Below, piece by piece: positions 33,730 through 45,326 of a DNA stretch of 64,000 bases. The stretch lies in the NCBI RefSeq assembly GCF_022376445.1, contig NW_025954978.1, positions 186,001 to 250,000 on the forward strand, in the 5' to 3' direction. The position numbers were made by a program, and so were the translations under genes. The notes under the pieces were generated by a model that made no database searches, was not told the origin of the DNA, and saw nothing but the letters and a program-made list of their open reading frames with translations. Source of the stretch: Fomitopsis serialis. Lineage: Eukaryota; Basidiomycota; Agaricomycetes; Polyporales; Fomitopsidaceae. Within the stretch, counting starts at the first letter, position 1, and each line of letters starts with the position of its first letter.

Positions 33730-36700
33730 ATGGAGAAACAGGGTCGACTCGAGGCCATGAACGCCTCACCTAACCACTCCAAGGTGAAGGTCTCCCTGAA
33801 GCTCCCTGACGGTACCTTCGTCGCCGGTGGCGTTGTTACCGGCAAGATGGAAATGGAGTGCAAGGCGGACCGGGGCTTGGGGATCGGTGTAATCATGGTA
33901 GAATTATTCGCAGTAGAGGGTGCGTCTGCATACCCGAATGCGCGTCCATCCATGATTTTCAATGATCTATAGAGCTCACATCGCGGGACCATTCTGCGAC
34001 GTCGACATTTCTGCATACGAGACGACTCTTCCAAGGTCAAGGGCTTCCGCCATCCAACGCCGTACACCCTTATCCTGACCCGGGCGATCCTCCTTTGCCA
34101 TCTCATTACTATCATGCGCGTCGCGGCGCAACGACCTTTTTGTTCCGTCTGCCACTGCCCACCTCATCGCCGTCAGCAATCAACTTTGGTTCTGGACTTG
34201 CGCACGTCAGGTACGAAGTGCGGGCCACCGTTGGCGTGTTCTGGAAAGGCGAGAATCGCCTTGTCTTCGATAAGAAGCCAGTCGACGTGGTTGAAAGCTT
34301 TGATGAAGAACTTCTCCGAGGCGAGCCGGAAGCGGTGGTTGTCGGTGAGAACGGCAAGATTTGGGCACAAGGCAAGGTGGTCGGCGGCTTCCTGGTCGCG
34401 GGACAGGCCGGTTGTGTTGAGCTACAAGTCAAGAATCATTCTCCCAAGAAGGTCAGTCAATACGCTGGTATGCATGTGTATGCTGAAGATAACTTCGTAG
34501 AACACCGGGCTCTCCGTGTCGCTGACGAGAGAGCTTGTCTTACCGAGCCAACCGCCGGATCAGAAACAGCCTTTGCAGATCTCGGATACGCTAACATCAG
34601 TATCCTTCCGCGGACCGGAGTACATCATTCACCAAGGTTCTGAGGGCGTAGCAACCTTAGTCTTTGATCTTCCCCGCAATGCTAGGGGAATCAAGGGTGG
34701 TCGGCGACAAGGCGACGAAGAGACAAACTGCACGGCCGACCCGCTGTTTGAGGTTCGATGTTTGGTCAACGTGAAGCTAACCATGGGGATAGGCAGGTCA
34801 GTACTTCAGTCAAACCGCTGGGCGTCATCTTGACGAATACGACAGCAAAGACATCATGTTGAGCATACCAGTGACCGTTCTGGACCCAATTGCAGTACCC
34901 ACTCTCCCTGCACCGGAACCGTACTTAGCCCAATCGCCACCACTACAACCTTACGGCTCACCTGTTTTCGATCCTCACTACATGTCTGCAATGTCTCCCC
35001 CTCCTTTCATGGACCGACCTCTGAGTCCATACTCCCTGTATGGCCCTCCGATGTCTCCTCCGTTGGTGCCTTACGTAGACCAAGGCCAAGTTTGGCTGCC
35101 TCCCCCAGTCCACAGTCCCTATTACCACGCATCTTCTGCTGCACCAATGTCTCCGCCATTATCGCCTCCGATACCCCAGCATTATTATTATCAACACCCA
35201 CCACACATTCCACAGTCCCTTGTCGCCCCATATGCCCCTCCACCACGACCCTCGAGTGTTGAACCGATATCCTCGGAGTCCTTCCACGGCCTGCCGTCTG
35301 GCCTCCCTACTACTCCTGTTCAGCAGCCACTCCTACCGCTTCATACCGGCAACCACTCGCACCCCGCAGCAGAGCGCGAAGAAGGCAAAGGGGAACGCGC
35401 CTCACGCATCGCGCTTCACCTCCGCATGTCCTCGCGTCATCGCTCCGCCTCGCCGCCAGCGCACAGGTATGCCATGCCTACCACGTCTGAAGCGCACACC
35501 CCTACCGCCCTTCTCTCGCCGACCGACCCCATGCCCATCCAACCGAGTCTCTCCCATGCATCTCCAGCACACAGCCCGTCCTCATCTCCTCAGACTCCAC
35601 AACGCCGTCCACAGACATTAAATCTGTCGGTTTCACCTGCGCTTTCCCAAGGATCAGTAGCTTCGCCCCGGCCCATGCTCTCGCCCAAGCATTCCTTCTC
35701 GATCGACCCCTTCACCGTGGTGACGCCAGTCGAACAGCTCGAGCGCATCGCAGCACAGGTCGACTGCTCTAACGCAGACATGTCTGGGCCTGGTGGCAGC
35801 CCGGCCTTGGACAAGCGAGACAAGACGCTTCCTCGCGTACCTCAGGATACACGGAAGCCATCTCCAGGTTCTACACGTCCGAAGGCGGACACGCTCTTCC
35901 CGCCTGACGCGGTGCCTATGGACCATACGCCTCCCACACCGGCGCTGGCGGCTGTCACGTCTCTCAAAGCGTCTAGGAACAACCTTAGCGTCGGTGGTGG
36001 ATTGAGCGGCTTGGATGCGCTGGAGGCCAAGCTTCTGGCGGAGGTTGGTACGCGCAAGGTGGAAAGCTCCGAGCGGCATCCGGACGTGCGATCGGTCATG
36101 CCCATTACGATCCCGCGCCATACAGAGGGTGATCCTGCCAACGACTCCGCGATCTCGAGTCTTACGCTGCCTGGCTTAGACGCAGAGGTTAAGACTCTGC
36201 ACGTAGGACAGAATCTCGAGCTTCCTCATGACCTCGACCTCGATGACGACGACGACGATCGAGCCTTGACGGAGCGCTGGGTGAGTCGAAAGAGCAAGGA
36301 GAACGTGAAATCCAGCTCTTCGACGGGTACGCGCAAGTCGAAGGACAAGAATAAGGACAAGGAAAGGCGCAGTGGGAAGCGCAGCGCGGGTAACGGGACC
36401 GCAGGCAAGAACGAGGAGGTTCATCACATGCGGAAGACTGCGCAAGGTCGAGTCACTGCGTGGTTAGGAAGCATAGAGCCGGACGCCCCGCCGCAATCGA
36501 GTACGCCACCGCCACTAAGCCCAGCGGTTGTAGCCGATTTGTCGGACGTCGTGCGCGAGGACGCTCAGGGAAGAGTCGCTGCGTGGCTAGGGAGCATGCG
36601 GGGGGACGCGTCGAAGTCGGGCAAGCCTCCTGCAAGCCCTAAATTGACTGGCCAAGCTGATGAACCACTTCACCGTGATGGCAGAAAGAGGACGTGGCGA

Positions 36701-37515
36701 AGTCCAGTGCAGAAGTGTCGCAGGAGATACCACAGACAGAGACCCCCCGAGATGTGTCTGCAGCACCCAACCCTCGCTCGTCTGGTTTCATGCCCATGGG
36801 AACGTACCGTGCACAGAAGCAGCAGCGCCAGGATGCCGCTGAGGCCGCCCGTGTGGAGCATGCGCGAGCTTTGAAGACACCTGTCTCTCCGCGCCTAGCT
36901 GTCTATCCTCCTCGACCGCAAGGTTCTGAAGTACACTACGACATTCGTTCTGCTCGTGGAGGCAAGGGAGGGAAGGTAACCGCAGTGGCCGCCATCTGGG
37001 CGTCTGCAACTCAACAAAGCAAGGTGGATCCATCCAAACCGATCAGTCCACCTAACGACATAACGCGTCCGAGGGACGTCCAGCGCGTCAAGAGTGCAGC
37101 CAGCAAGTCACCGCCCCAAGTAGTAACAAAAGCTTCGCATGCTCAGCCTGCGAAGATCGCAAAGGCTGGTGTATTTTCGGCAAGCAATGAATCTACCTCG
37201 AAGCCGACTTCCGTGGCCGACCTGACAGCTAGGCGTGCTAGGATGATAAAGTCGACCTCTGTTCCGGCGGTCGTATCATCTTCTCTGGCGACACCCATGC
37301 TGTCGTCTACTGCCTCGCTTGCTCGTCCCGCACCTGCTGCTTTGGATAGAAACAGAGCTAACAAGCTCAACGGCCCCCGGGTTGCGGATCTGGAAATGTC
37401 ACTACCGTCAGTCAAGGAGGATTCAACAAAGCCTCCGGCTACGAAAGGCGAACTCGCTTTCGGTCAGGCACGTCTTCGGGAACTCATTAAACGATATCAG
37501 GGACAAGCGTCATGA
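33730..37515 (+). CDS. Alpha-arrestin (arrestin-related trafficking adaptor) with a long disordered tail
   Basis: These adaptors bring Rsp5/Nedd4-type ubiquitin ligases to plasma-membrane transporters and trigger endocytosis. Exons are 33730-33919, 33973-34451, 34501-34796 and 34846-37515, about 1211 residues. The arrestin N-domain begins 'SKVKVSLKLPDGTFVAGGVV' and includes 'PSHYYHARRGATTFLFRLPL', 'LAHVRYEVRATVGVFWKGEN' and 'FLVAGQAGCVELQVKN'. The C-domain includes 'LSVSLTRELVL', 'GPEYIIHQGSEGVATLVFDL' and 'VRCLVNVKLTMGIG'. The tail begins Pro/Tyr-rich with PPxxY-like motifs (PPLQPY, PPLVPY), candidate ligase-binding sites. Further on are two copies of 'QGRVxAWLGS' about 45 residues apart. 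One frame change is needed near 36685-36693 (DGRK|EDVAKSS). The start could lie further upstream. Confidence 0.82.
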
Positions 37516-39004
37516 CATATGGCTATCTTTATAAGAACTGTATCCTGCATCTTCCGTGTTACGCTTCGCTGCTGCTTCATTGTCATTTACTCTTCTGGTC
37601 CGGTCCCTGTGCGTCACTTAATCGGTAATCACCGTTTCTTGCTCTCAGGCAGCTCTCACATTGTATCATTTGTTCCTGTACCCTGACGACCAATGATGAC
37701 TCATGATGGACTCTGATTCCTTAGAGGAATGTTGACTGCAATGAAACTCTAGCGCATGTACCGACCGGCGGCTTTGCTGCAGCTGCATCGAGTCTTTAAC
37801 CGAATGTGAGTGGTGTACTCGTGCAAACTCCTAAGCGGAATCTGATGATGTAAGCTTTTGCTTCCTTCCCTTGCTTTACGCGGACAGTTACATGTCCATG
37901 TGTCGACCAAATGAGCAGGTGTACACTATTCAGATGGCGTGCCTAGATCTGAGCACGACTTCCAGTATCACTTGTGAGTAAGTACTTGGGTCAAACCTTA
38001 TCGACGTGGATTGAGACATTAATTATATAGCACGCGGTGAGACGTACAACAGCTGCAGTGGAAATAGGAGAAGACACAGCACCACTGAAAGTAGTAAACA
38101 ATGCTACGCACTTGCTCGAGACTTGCCCTCCTCGTGTGGAGTAGGGGAAGGGGATTTTGGCTGGTCTGCATCGACAACGAGCTAAACTCCTCCGGGTCGG
38201 TGAGTCGCGATCAAGTCGCGACCAAGCTTGGACCATAATAGTCTCATACCAAGACCATCCACCCGGCGCTAGTCCCATACCAAGTCCCTCCTAGACCCCA
38301 CACGGCGCCTCACATGTGAGGAGGTTGCGTCGAATCTATCAGTCAAGCCCAAGTCAAGCGGCTCAAGCACAAAGATAGGGACGTATTGGGTTCATGGCAA
38401 TATCTTCTAGCGGCGCCGACCAGCGCCGACCATGTGCAGTTGATGTGCAGATACGTACGATTCGAATCTGATCGTCACACTCGGGTAAGCTATCACTGCT
38501 CACCAAACCCTCCCGCTCAACGTTCGAACTCTTGCCAGAGAAGTTTATGATCGCACAGAGACGTCGTATATGCAGGTGGCCGGGAAAATACATGAGACTT
38601 GCCTGAGATCCAACGTTGTGGTGTGTCACACGTACTTAGGTCCCTCTTTATTAGTGCATCTGGTGTACCGTACTTATATCGTGCTGATCCGCCCTGAGGG
38701 TATGCCGTAGCCGAGGGTGCACGACTCAGTCTGGCGTTTAACTTTCCATAAATGCGGGTCTACGATCACCCACCTGGCTCTATCGAACACCCTATGATCA
38801 AAACACTGGATGATTGTGTGTTTACCCCACGAGCCCGACTTAAGGCCCGGCTATGACGGAACGGCGCAGCACCTAACAGTGATCGCCTTCCTCGTCAACG
38901 CCTCTATTCTGCGTCCATGTCGTCTTGTTAGTCGTTACGATTGCCTGGGCCACAGCGATTGTATACAATAACACACCTCGTTTTCAAAACATTGCGGAGT
39001 CACA
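37516..39004. other. Intergenic stretch, nothing recognised
   Basis: About 1.5 kb between the arrestin stop and the FAD monooxygenase start. Short open frames (for example 37991-38278 and 38363-38629, minus) look non-coding. Confidence 0.55.
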
Positions 39005-41004
39005 ATGAGTGACAAGGTGCGAACAATTCGGCGTGTTCTAGTACTTGTCTAACGAAGCCATTTCTATCCAGATACCCGCTGTGCCGCAGAAAGCATCTTT
39101 GCAAATCCGTTTTGTGGTAGTAGGAGGAGGTAGGTGGCCTTTATCTGCATTGCCAACATGTCCGCTCAAGCAGACCGGCAAAGGAATCGCCGCACTGGCC
39201 AGTGCTATAGGGCTCGCTCGCGCCGGGCATGAGGTCACCGTGTTGGAGAAAAGCGACGGTCATACAAATGTGAGTACGATTTGTCGGAACGCGATCACAA
39301 GACACACTTCATTACCATCCGTCGCAGAGGGGGGAACATGGCTTACGCATACCACCCAATATGTCCAAGATATTGTATCACTGGGGCCTGAGGCAGCAAT
39401 TACTGGACGTGGCTTTGGTTTCCCGTGCACTTCTTTTCTCGAGGTGTACGTAGCTAAGTCCATAGTCGTGTCGAAGTCAGCTGAACCTACGCAGTGGAGA
39501 GTGAAGAATTGCTCGGCACACAAGTCTGGGACTACGAGCTATTGAAGGAAACACGTGGAGATTTTTTGTTGTTGACGGTGAGCAGTCTGCGGCTTGTGTA
39601 TACCGTCTGCCTCATAAATGTCCATAGCACATAGATCTCCATCGTCTGCTATCGGAGACAGCCGTTGCACATGGCGTCAACATCCGCTATAACGCGGAAG
39701 TTGTCACCATTGTCCCTGATCTCGGCGAAGTGAGATTGGCTTCAGGTGATACCCATTCGGCAGACGTAATTGTTGGCGCAGATGGGGTCAAAGGCATCAG
39801 CCGAGACTCACTCGTCGGACAACACGATCGAGGCGCACCGGTGGGCATAAGCATCATTAAGTGCGTTGAACACTGCCTGGAAGTCGTCAGTGGACGCTGA
39901 TCGAAATATGTTTCTCATTCCACAGCGCGACATTCGATACGAAAACGGCTGTGGGACAATTGCCCGAAGAGCTCGAACGAGCCGCCGATTTTGAAAGTGT
40001 GAGCTGACTGGGACGCTCTCTGGCCAACACAAAAACAGCCATCCTTACAGCGTCATCGCAGAACATGATCTTCGCCGCCTTCGGCAACAAATGTGGTGCA
40101 CTGGCGTTTCCGATTGTAAGTATCCTAGCTCCGGTCGTCCCATCGTGGCTCATGATCGAGATGCTGGACGTACCCTAGAATCAATGGCGGGAATGTACTT
40201 TCCAGTTCCTTGTGCAAGACCATACAACAGAGGGAACATGGGGTGATCCTCCATGTCAAGACTTGAAAACGCTAGTACCCAACCCTTGCGACCCGCGGTA
40301 CGCTCCAATCTTTCGCGATGCTGTTGAGTCTGACAAGGAGGTCAAGCCTGAGATTCGTGGCAGACAATGCGAGCAATGCTGTTCGCGTAGTACTCAAGGA
40401 CTACAGTCATCTGGAAAACTGGGTACACGACAGCTCACGTCTCGTCGTGATCGGAGAAGCGGCACATACTTTCCCAGTAGCGCTCAGCATCTGGATATGA
40501 AGGCCAACTTGTTCACAAAGTGCTTTCGCGAAGGCTATCGCCGTCCAGGGCCCCGCAATGGCAGTCGAGGATGCGGCTGTCCTAGGTAAACTCTTCAGTC
40601 ATCTCAGTAGCCGGGACCAGATCCCGAGCTTCCTCTGGGCGTTCCAAGACATCCGACAGAGACGGTGCACTGCAATCCAGCAGGTCGAGCACGGTAACGT
40701 CTACTATATGACAATGGCGGACAGTCCCGAGCAGCGAGCGCGCGACGAGGCGTTGAAGGCGAAGCACCGCGCCGGGAAAAACGTCATGGCTCCCGAAGAC
40801 GGGGAGGAAAGTGCGCAGTGGGGGGAAGTGCGAGAAACGTTCGGCTATGACTGCGAGGATGAGGCGGACAATTGGTGGGTGCAATGGGGTCTCCTTCGCG
40901 AGCGAGCGAAGGGCGCCCAACAGAGTCAGGCGAGAGACTTCGCGTTCACATGGGGCAACATGGGCGTCTCGGTCAGTCAGAACGAAGATGCAAATTCAGA
41001 ATGA
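39005..41004 (+). CDS. FAD-dependent monooxygenase (salicylate hydroxylase-like)
   Basis: This is an NAD(P)H-dependent aromatic-ring-hydroxylase-type flavoprotein; the substrate is unknown. Ten exons: 39005-39016, 39072-39129, 39184-39269, 39328-39445, 39495-39577, 39628-39860, 39926-39996, 40039-40115, 40179-40476 and 40534-41004. The FAD-binding Rossmann motif is 'VVVGGGIAALASAIGLARAG' ending in 'VTVLEK'. Family landmarks follow: 'GLRIPPNMSKILYHWGL', 'DLHRLLSETAVAHG', the 'VIVGADGVKGISR' (DG) motif, and 'VVIGEAAHTFP' (the GD-type motif with Glu instead of Asp). The C-terminal part reads 'AMAVEDAAVLGKLFSHL' and 'DNWWVQWGLLRERAK'. Exon 9 is one base out of phase near 40317-40325, and the 42-nt intron at 39997-40038 is short, so that join is tentative. 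The 3' end faces the GUP1 3' end across a 15-C run. Confidence 0.8.
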
Positions 41005-41011
41005 CCATAAT

Positions 41012-41026
41012 CCCCCCCCCCCCCCC
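41012..41026 (+). repeat. Run of 15 C between convergent genes
   Basis: An uninterrupted C homopolymer eight bases after the monooxygenase stop codon. Its length is liable to sequencing error. Confidence 0.9.
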
Positions 41027-41271
41027 GGTCATGCACTTAGGCGCAACGTTGTCTGCGCTCTTGTTAAAGCCCACTTACTCACGATAGACTCGTCTTGTCA
41101 ACTTACGATACACAAAATCGCACGGCCGTCGTAATTGATGGCGATCCTTTTCCCAGTATCCCATGGTGGCTATGACACAATGATGACCGGGGTTGCCGGC
41201 TCGGGAAACATGTCGAACCCGCTGGTCCGTTGCGAGTGTATAGCACTTCTGAGGCATGTCTATAGCCTCTG

Positions 41272-43744
41272 TCAACAGCGTCGCACAATACCCTGGCGCA
41301 ACTCCTCTTCCCTGTATGCACGTCAATGTTGGAACACAACGGGCATACGATGAAGTCGCCCACCTATACTCGAACATCACCTGTGCACCGATGAACAAGC
41401 AAGCACACGCGAACAGTAGGAACTGGACGCCTATCGCGGTACAATGTCAACAATACCGAGGAAGGCATGAAATAGGGAATCACGTACCTTCCGTCGTACC
41501 AAGCAGTTGTTGTAGCATGTACGAGACCCCGTCAGTCCCGATAACGAAGCCCACCAGGTTCGCCGCCATCATCATGAGGATGTTGAACACCGCACCGATG
41601 GCGCAGACATGCCTGTACCATGGCCTGCTTCCGTACTGCGACCACAGCAGGTGAACGAGCTGTCCGTATGGAAGATGTACATAACATACCTTAGTGGATG
41701 TAGGATATAACGAGCGATCAACTCGGGGATGATGAACAGCGTGACGAGCCAGCCCCATGCCAGCAGACGGAATGAAAGGTCGTGCCACAAAGCGACGAAC
41801 GAGAAGATGAGCAGCGATGTGAAGGCCACTTCTTCGTTCCTCCAAGAGGTATGTAAATGTACCTAAGAGCAGGCCGACGAGCTGTTAGCCGATCGGCTTC
41901 GCTGGTACGAGATCTTCACCGGATGATCCATAGATTGTAGCTCCGTGCCACGCTCTCCAGAACCCGAACGTTGATAGTTTTCGCCATGCACCGAACCATG
42001 TTCTCCGGAGGGTCGATACCGTCACCAGGGCCCACAGGCGGAAGAACCGCCAGGTATCAGGAGCTTCGAAAGCGGTGGTCAATAACGTAGGGCGCGAGAC
42101 GGTTTCAGAGTACCTTGAGCCAACGATGATCAAGTTCCAGAACCGATCATGCACAATTGCGCCGCGGTGTCCCCGCCCCAGGCCTTTGTGTCCTTGATGG
42201 CGACGACATACATGAAGTGTAGAATAACTCCATCGTCAGGAAGCAGATGACGAAGCGGGCGAGGTAGCCCAGCCGTTCACGCATGGAGATGGTGAGCGGT
42301 CGATGATCTACGAGATGTTCAGCATATGTGTGCGTCAATGTCGAATTAGTCAAAGCGCACCTGCCACATGAAGTCGTTGAACGCCATGATCGGGCCTGCG
42401 ATGTACAGTGGCGGGTACAGCACGTATGCGATGTAGTTCATGTAAGAATACGTCTCAAGCGTATGACTATTGTGGGTCGTTGTTTCTCGGTAAGGGGGCT
42501 ACCTGGCTTGATATCGATAAGCAAGAAAGCACAGGTCCGTCAAGTGATGCTCACGTCAGATGGACCGACTTTGTTGCAGGCCCAGTAGTAGTCCATATTG
42601 AACGAGACGAGCCGCAACATTGTGATATTGAAGCTGACATGCCATCGAGGGTAAATACCCGGGACAGAGTCCTAGCAGTGATTAGCCCGTTAGAGAAGTA
42701 ACAAGGGGTAAGCACTTGAGCACGACGCATACCAGATATTCGAGGGACGGATGAAGAGCTCCAAAGCGGTAGCCCTCGTTCTGCTCATTCGCAAACAGAA
42801 CGGCTGCATTGAAGACCCAAGTCAGCAAAGGGTTCAGTTTCGACCCCTTCGCGAGTTTTGCGATAGCGTAGTTGCCGGAGACGATCAGGAGAATCTTGAA
42901 CATGCTCGTGCCGTGGAGGCCGGCGAGCATGAGCAGGGAGAACGTGAACAAGTAGGGTATTAAGTAAGATCGACTGGTTTGCTGGGTATCGCGAGAACGA
43001 CGAAGCACGATGGTGTAGAGATGCTTTAGTCCGATGAACGCAGAGGCTAGGAGAATAAGTGATGGGATATTATTGCGGAACGAGCGGTACTGTGCATCGC
43101 TGTTGTCCTATGAGCAACAATGTCAGTTGCATGTCAGGCTCATGCGAAGCGACTTCAGGAGCAGTGTATAATGGAACAGAACTCACCAGCTGTCGACCGA
43201 AGAGCCAGCCCGGCTGTAGGCGTCGACGATACGTATTGTAGTTTGGATGCGACGCTGCGCACTGCCATAAACATTGACCACTTCATGTCATATACGAAGG
43301 CGACATACATGAGCTCAGACTGATGGGAACCCAGGCCAGCATAGGGACCACCACGCAGAATACGAGCCCATATAAGATGAACTCCGGTGTCCGCCATCTC
43401 GGTGGTGGATGCGACTCTGCTGCGACTTGCGGACGATGCGAGGAGGGAATGTCAATGGACAACTTGATGATTCCTGACCGTTTACTTGAAGCTTCGTGGT
43501 CGGTCTCTAGCTCGAATGTCGATTCATGTCGACGCAAGTCAGTAGGCATCTGGGCGACGACTCCCAGCATCAGGCGGTGTGTCCAGGTTTGGATCCTATT
43601 CAACGGTTCCCGAGCATCAAACCCAAAGATATCCCAGAGGAACTCTTCAACGAAGGGGTGGAATCGAATCGCAGCTTTGAAAGCAAATGAAGCTGTGAAG
43701 GTAGGGTACAAAATCAAAATGAATTTGAAGTGCCTCTTCTGCAC
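41272..43744 (-). CDS. GUP1: GUP1-type MBOAT acyltransferase; many one-base gaps
   Basis: Gup1 is an ER polytopic O-acyltransferase that remodels GPI anchors. Exons run from 43744 to the stop at 41272. Family segments in order are '[19 protein letters not shown]', '[20 protein letters not shown]', '[19 protein letters not shown]', '[16 protein letters not shown]' with '[12 protein letters not shown]', '[19 protein letters not shown]', 'RFFRLWALV', '[19 protein letters not shown]', the MBOAT His region '[16 protein letters not shown]', and the short charged end [13 protein letters not shown]. Between about 42505 and 41826 the conserved peptides hop between frames roughly a dozen times. Each hop is explained by one missing base, while exons 1-4 and the last three exons are clean. 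The protein is otherwise well conserved, so this looks like poor consensus rather than decay. The start may be further upstream. Confidence 0.85.
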
Positions 43745-43891
43745 GCGACTGCGAGCAACACCCGCGCTACCTCCCCTCTTGCGCCATCCACCCTCTTTCT
43801 TTCACTCATCCCTTTGTTCTTCCCGGTTCCAGGGCCAAAGTCAGTCCCCGACTAGAAGGCGACTCCGCGGCATTGCTAGACTGACAAGGAC
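43745..43891. promoter_or_regulatory. 147-base intergenic region between divergent GUP1 and CK2 beta
   Basis: The two start codons (43744 minus and 43892 plus) are 147 bases apart. The interval is C/T-rich on the plus strand, and no TATA box is seen. Confidence 0.45.
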
Positions 43892-44997
43892 ATGATTCGC
43901 CGCACAGTGGACGACATCTCGACTGGCTCAGACTCGGACTACTCGAAGTGAGCCACCGCCTACTACGCTGCCTGCCATACCTGACTCTGCGCATGAAGCT
44001 CGGTATCATGTCCTGCTATCCTTACTGCTTGTTGCTGTCTTGACGGACGGATGGTGTTAGTGGATCTCGTGGTTCCTGTCGTCAAAAGGCAACGAATACT
44101 TCTGTGAAGTCGAAGAGGACTACATCCTCGACCGCTTCAATCTCACGGGTCTGAACACTGATGTCCAGCACTACGCACAAGCTCTCGACCTCATCACTGA
44201 AATCTAGGTCAGTCTGTCTTCGTGTCATGTATGCAGTCGTTTGACGCACGAATCTCTGCTCAGATGAGACATCCAAGACGAGTTCCGGGGACCCTCGACG
44301 TCAGGCTCGTCTGCTGTACGGTTGATCCACGCAAGGTGGATCGTCACAGCACGCGGTCTCGCAAAAATGGTGCGCCCACCTCTCCACACCCCGCTTCCAT
44401 CCCGCTCATCGCACGCCCTGCTACAGCTCGAGAAATACAAGCGAGGCGACTTCGGCCGCTGCCCGCGCGTGCTCTGCCAACAACAGCCGCTCCTCCCCGT
44501 CGGGCTCACCGACACGCCGTACGAGAAGTCCGTCAAGCTCTACTGCGGGCGCTGCGAGGACATCTACTCGCCCAAGTCCTCGCGACATGGCTCCATCGAC
44601 GGCGCATACTTCGGCACCTCCTTCCCGCACCTCCTCTTCCTCGTCTACCCCGGTCTCATTCCCCCGAAGAGCGGCGCTGTCGAGTTCGCGCCGCTCACGC
44701 GCGGCACGGACGAGGGCAGCAGGCGGAGCAGGAAGATCAGGGAGGAGGAGCCCCCGGCGGACTTGGGCAGTGAGGGCATGAGCACGGCGAGCGTCGCGCT
44801 CAAGGCGGATCGGTACCGCCCCCGGATCTTTGGCTTCCAGGTCAATGAGATCGCGAAGCTGATGAGATGGCAGGAGGCGGTGAGGGACAGGTACGTTCCA
44901 TGGATGTCGATTCAGGTGCGTCGTCCTGACGCTGCGTTCTTGGCTGTGCAGGCAGGTTACGCGGCTTGAGCTGTTGGAGGAGCACGGCTTGATGTGA
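43892..44997 (+). CDS. CKB1: Casein kinase 2 regulatory beta subunit; frame interrupted near the N-terminus
   Basis: The CK2 beta dimer docks the catalytic alpha subunits. Exons are 43892-43947, 44061-44207, 44264-44369, 44427-44890 and 44952-44997. The family core is clear: '[20 protein letters not shown]', '[14 protein letters not shown]', 'QARLLYG' then '[16 protein letters not shown]', '[17 protein letters not shown]', '[20 protein letters not shown]' and '[19 protein letters not shown]'. The zinc-finger cysteines (CPRVLC and YCGRC) are all present. Three places fail to read through: the exon 1/2 join lacks at least one base, exon 2 ends in TAG just before its donor, and LLYG|LIHAR is split by a missing T near 44320. 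The last is decisive because these peptides are contiguous in all CK2 beta. A second, intact copy elsewhere or an assembly error should be expected. The gene symbol is by homology. Confidence 0.85.
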
Positions 44998-45326
44998 GGG
45001 ATGACCGGACCTAGGTGCGATATGTACGTTTTGACTCCTGTTGTTTGTTCTGTTTGCCCTAGTTGTTCTACTCGATTGTGAGGTGTAGCTTGATGGCCGG
45101 GTAGCCGTGATTCGTTCACTTGCAGTCTAGATACCGCATTTCAACCGAAGACTCCTTTTGAGTCGCCGATGTTTACAGTACCAACCGTCTCAATATGGCC
45201 GGTTCCCCGCACACTGGCAACAAGCGGGAGTCGAGTGGCCATGTCATTACTTTCGAGGGTGTGTGTAAGTACATGCAGCATCTACAGCCTGAGGGCCCTC
45301 TTTACTTTTGTGGTGATCTTGTACTC
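44998..45326. other. Short intergenic stretch between convergent genes
   Basis: 329 bases between the CK2 beta stop and the BCS1 stop. No coding pattern is seen; it is probably both 3' untranslated regions. Confidence 0.6.

Noticed and set aside
36662..36694. A 33-nt intron (gtgatg...gtccag) to explain the arrestin frame jump
   Set aside because: It is shorter than any credible intron in the window; a one-base indel is simpler.
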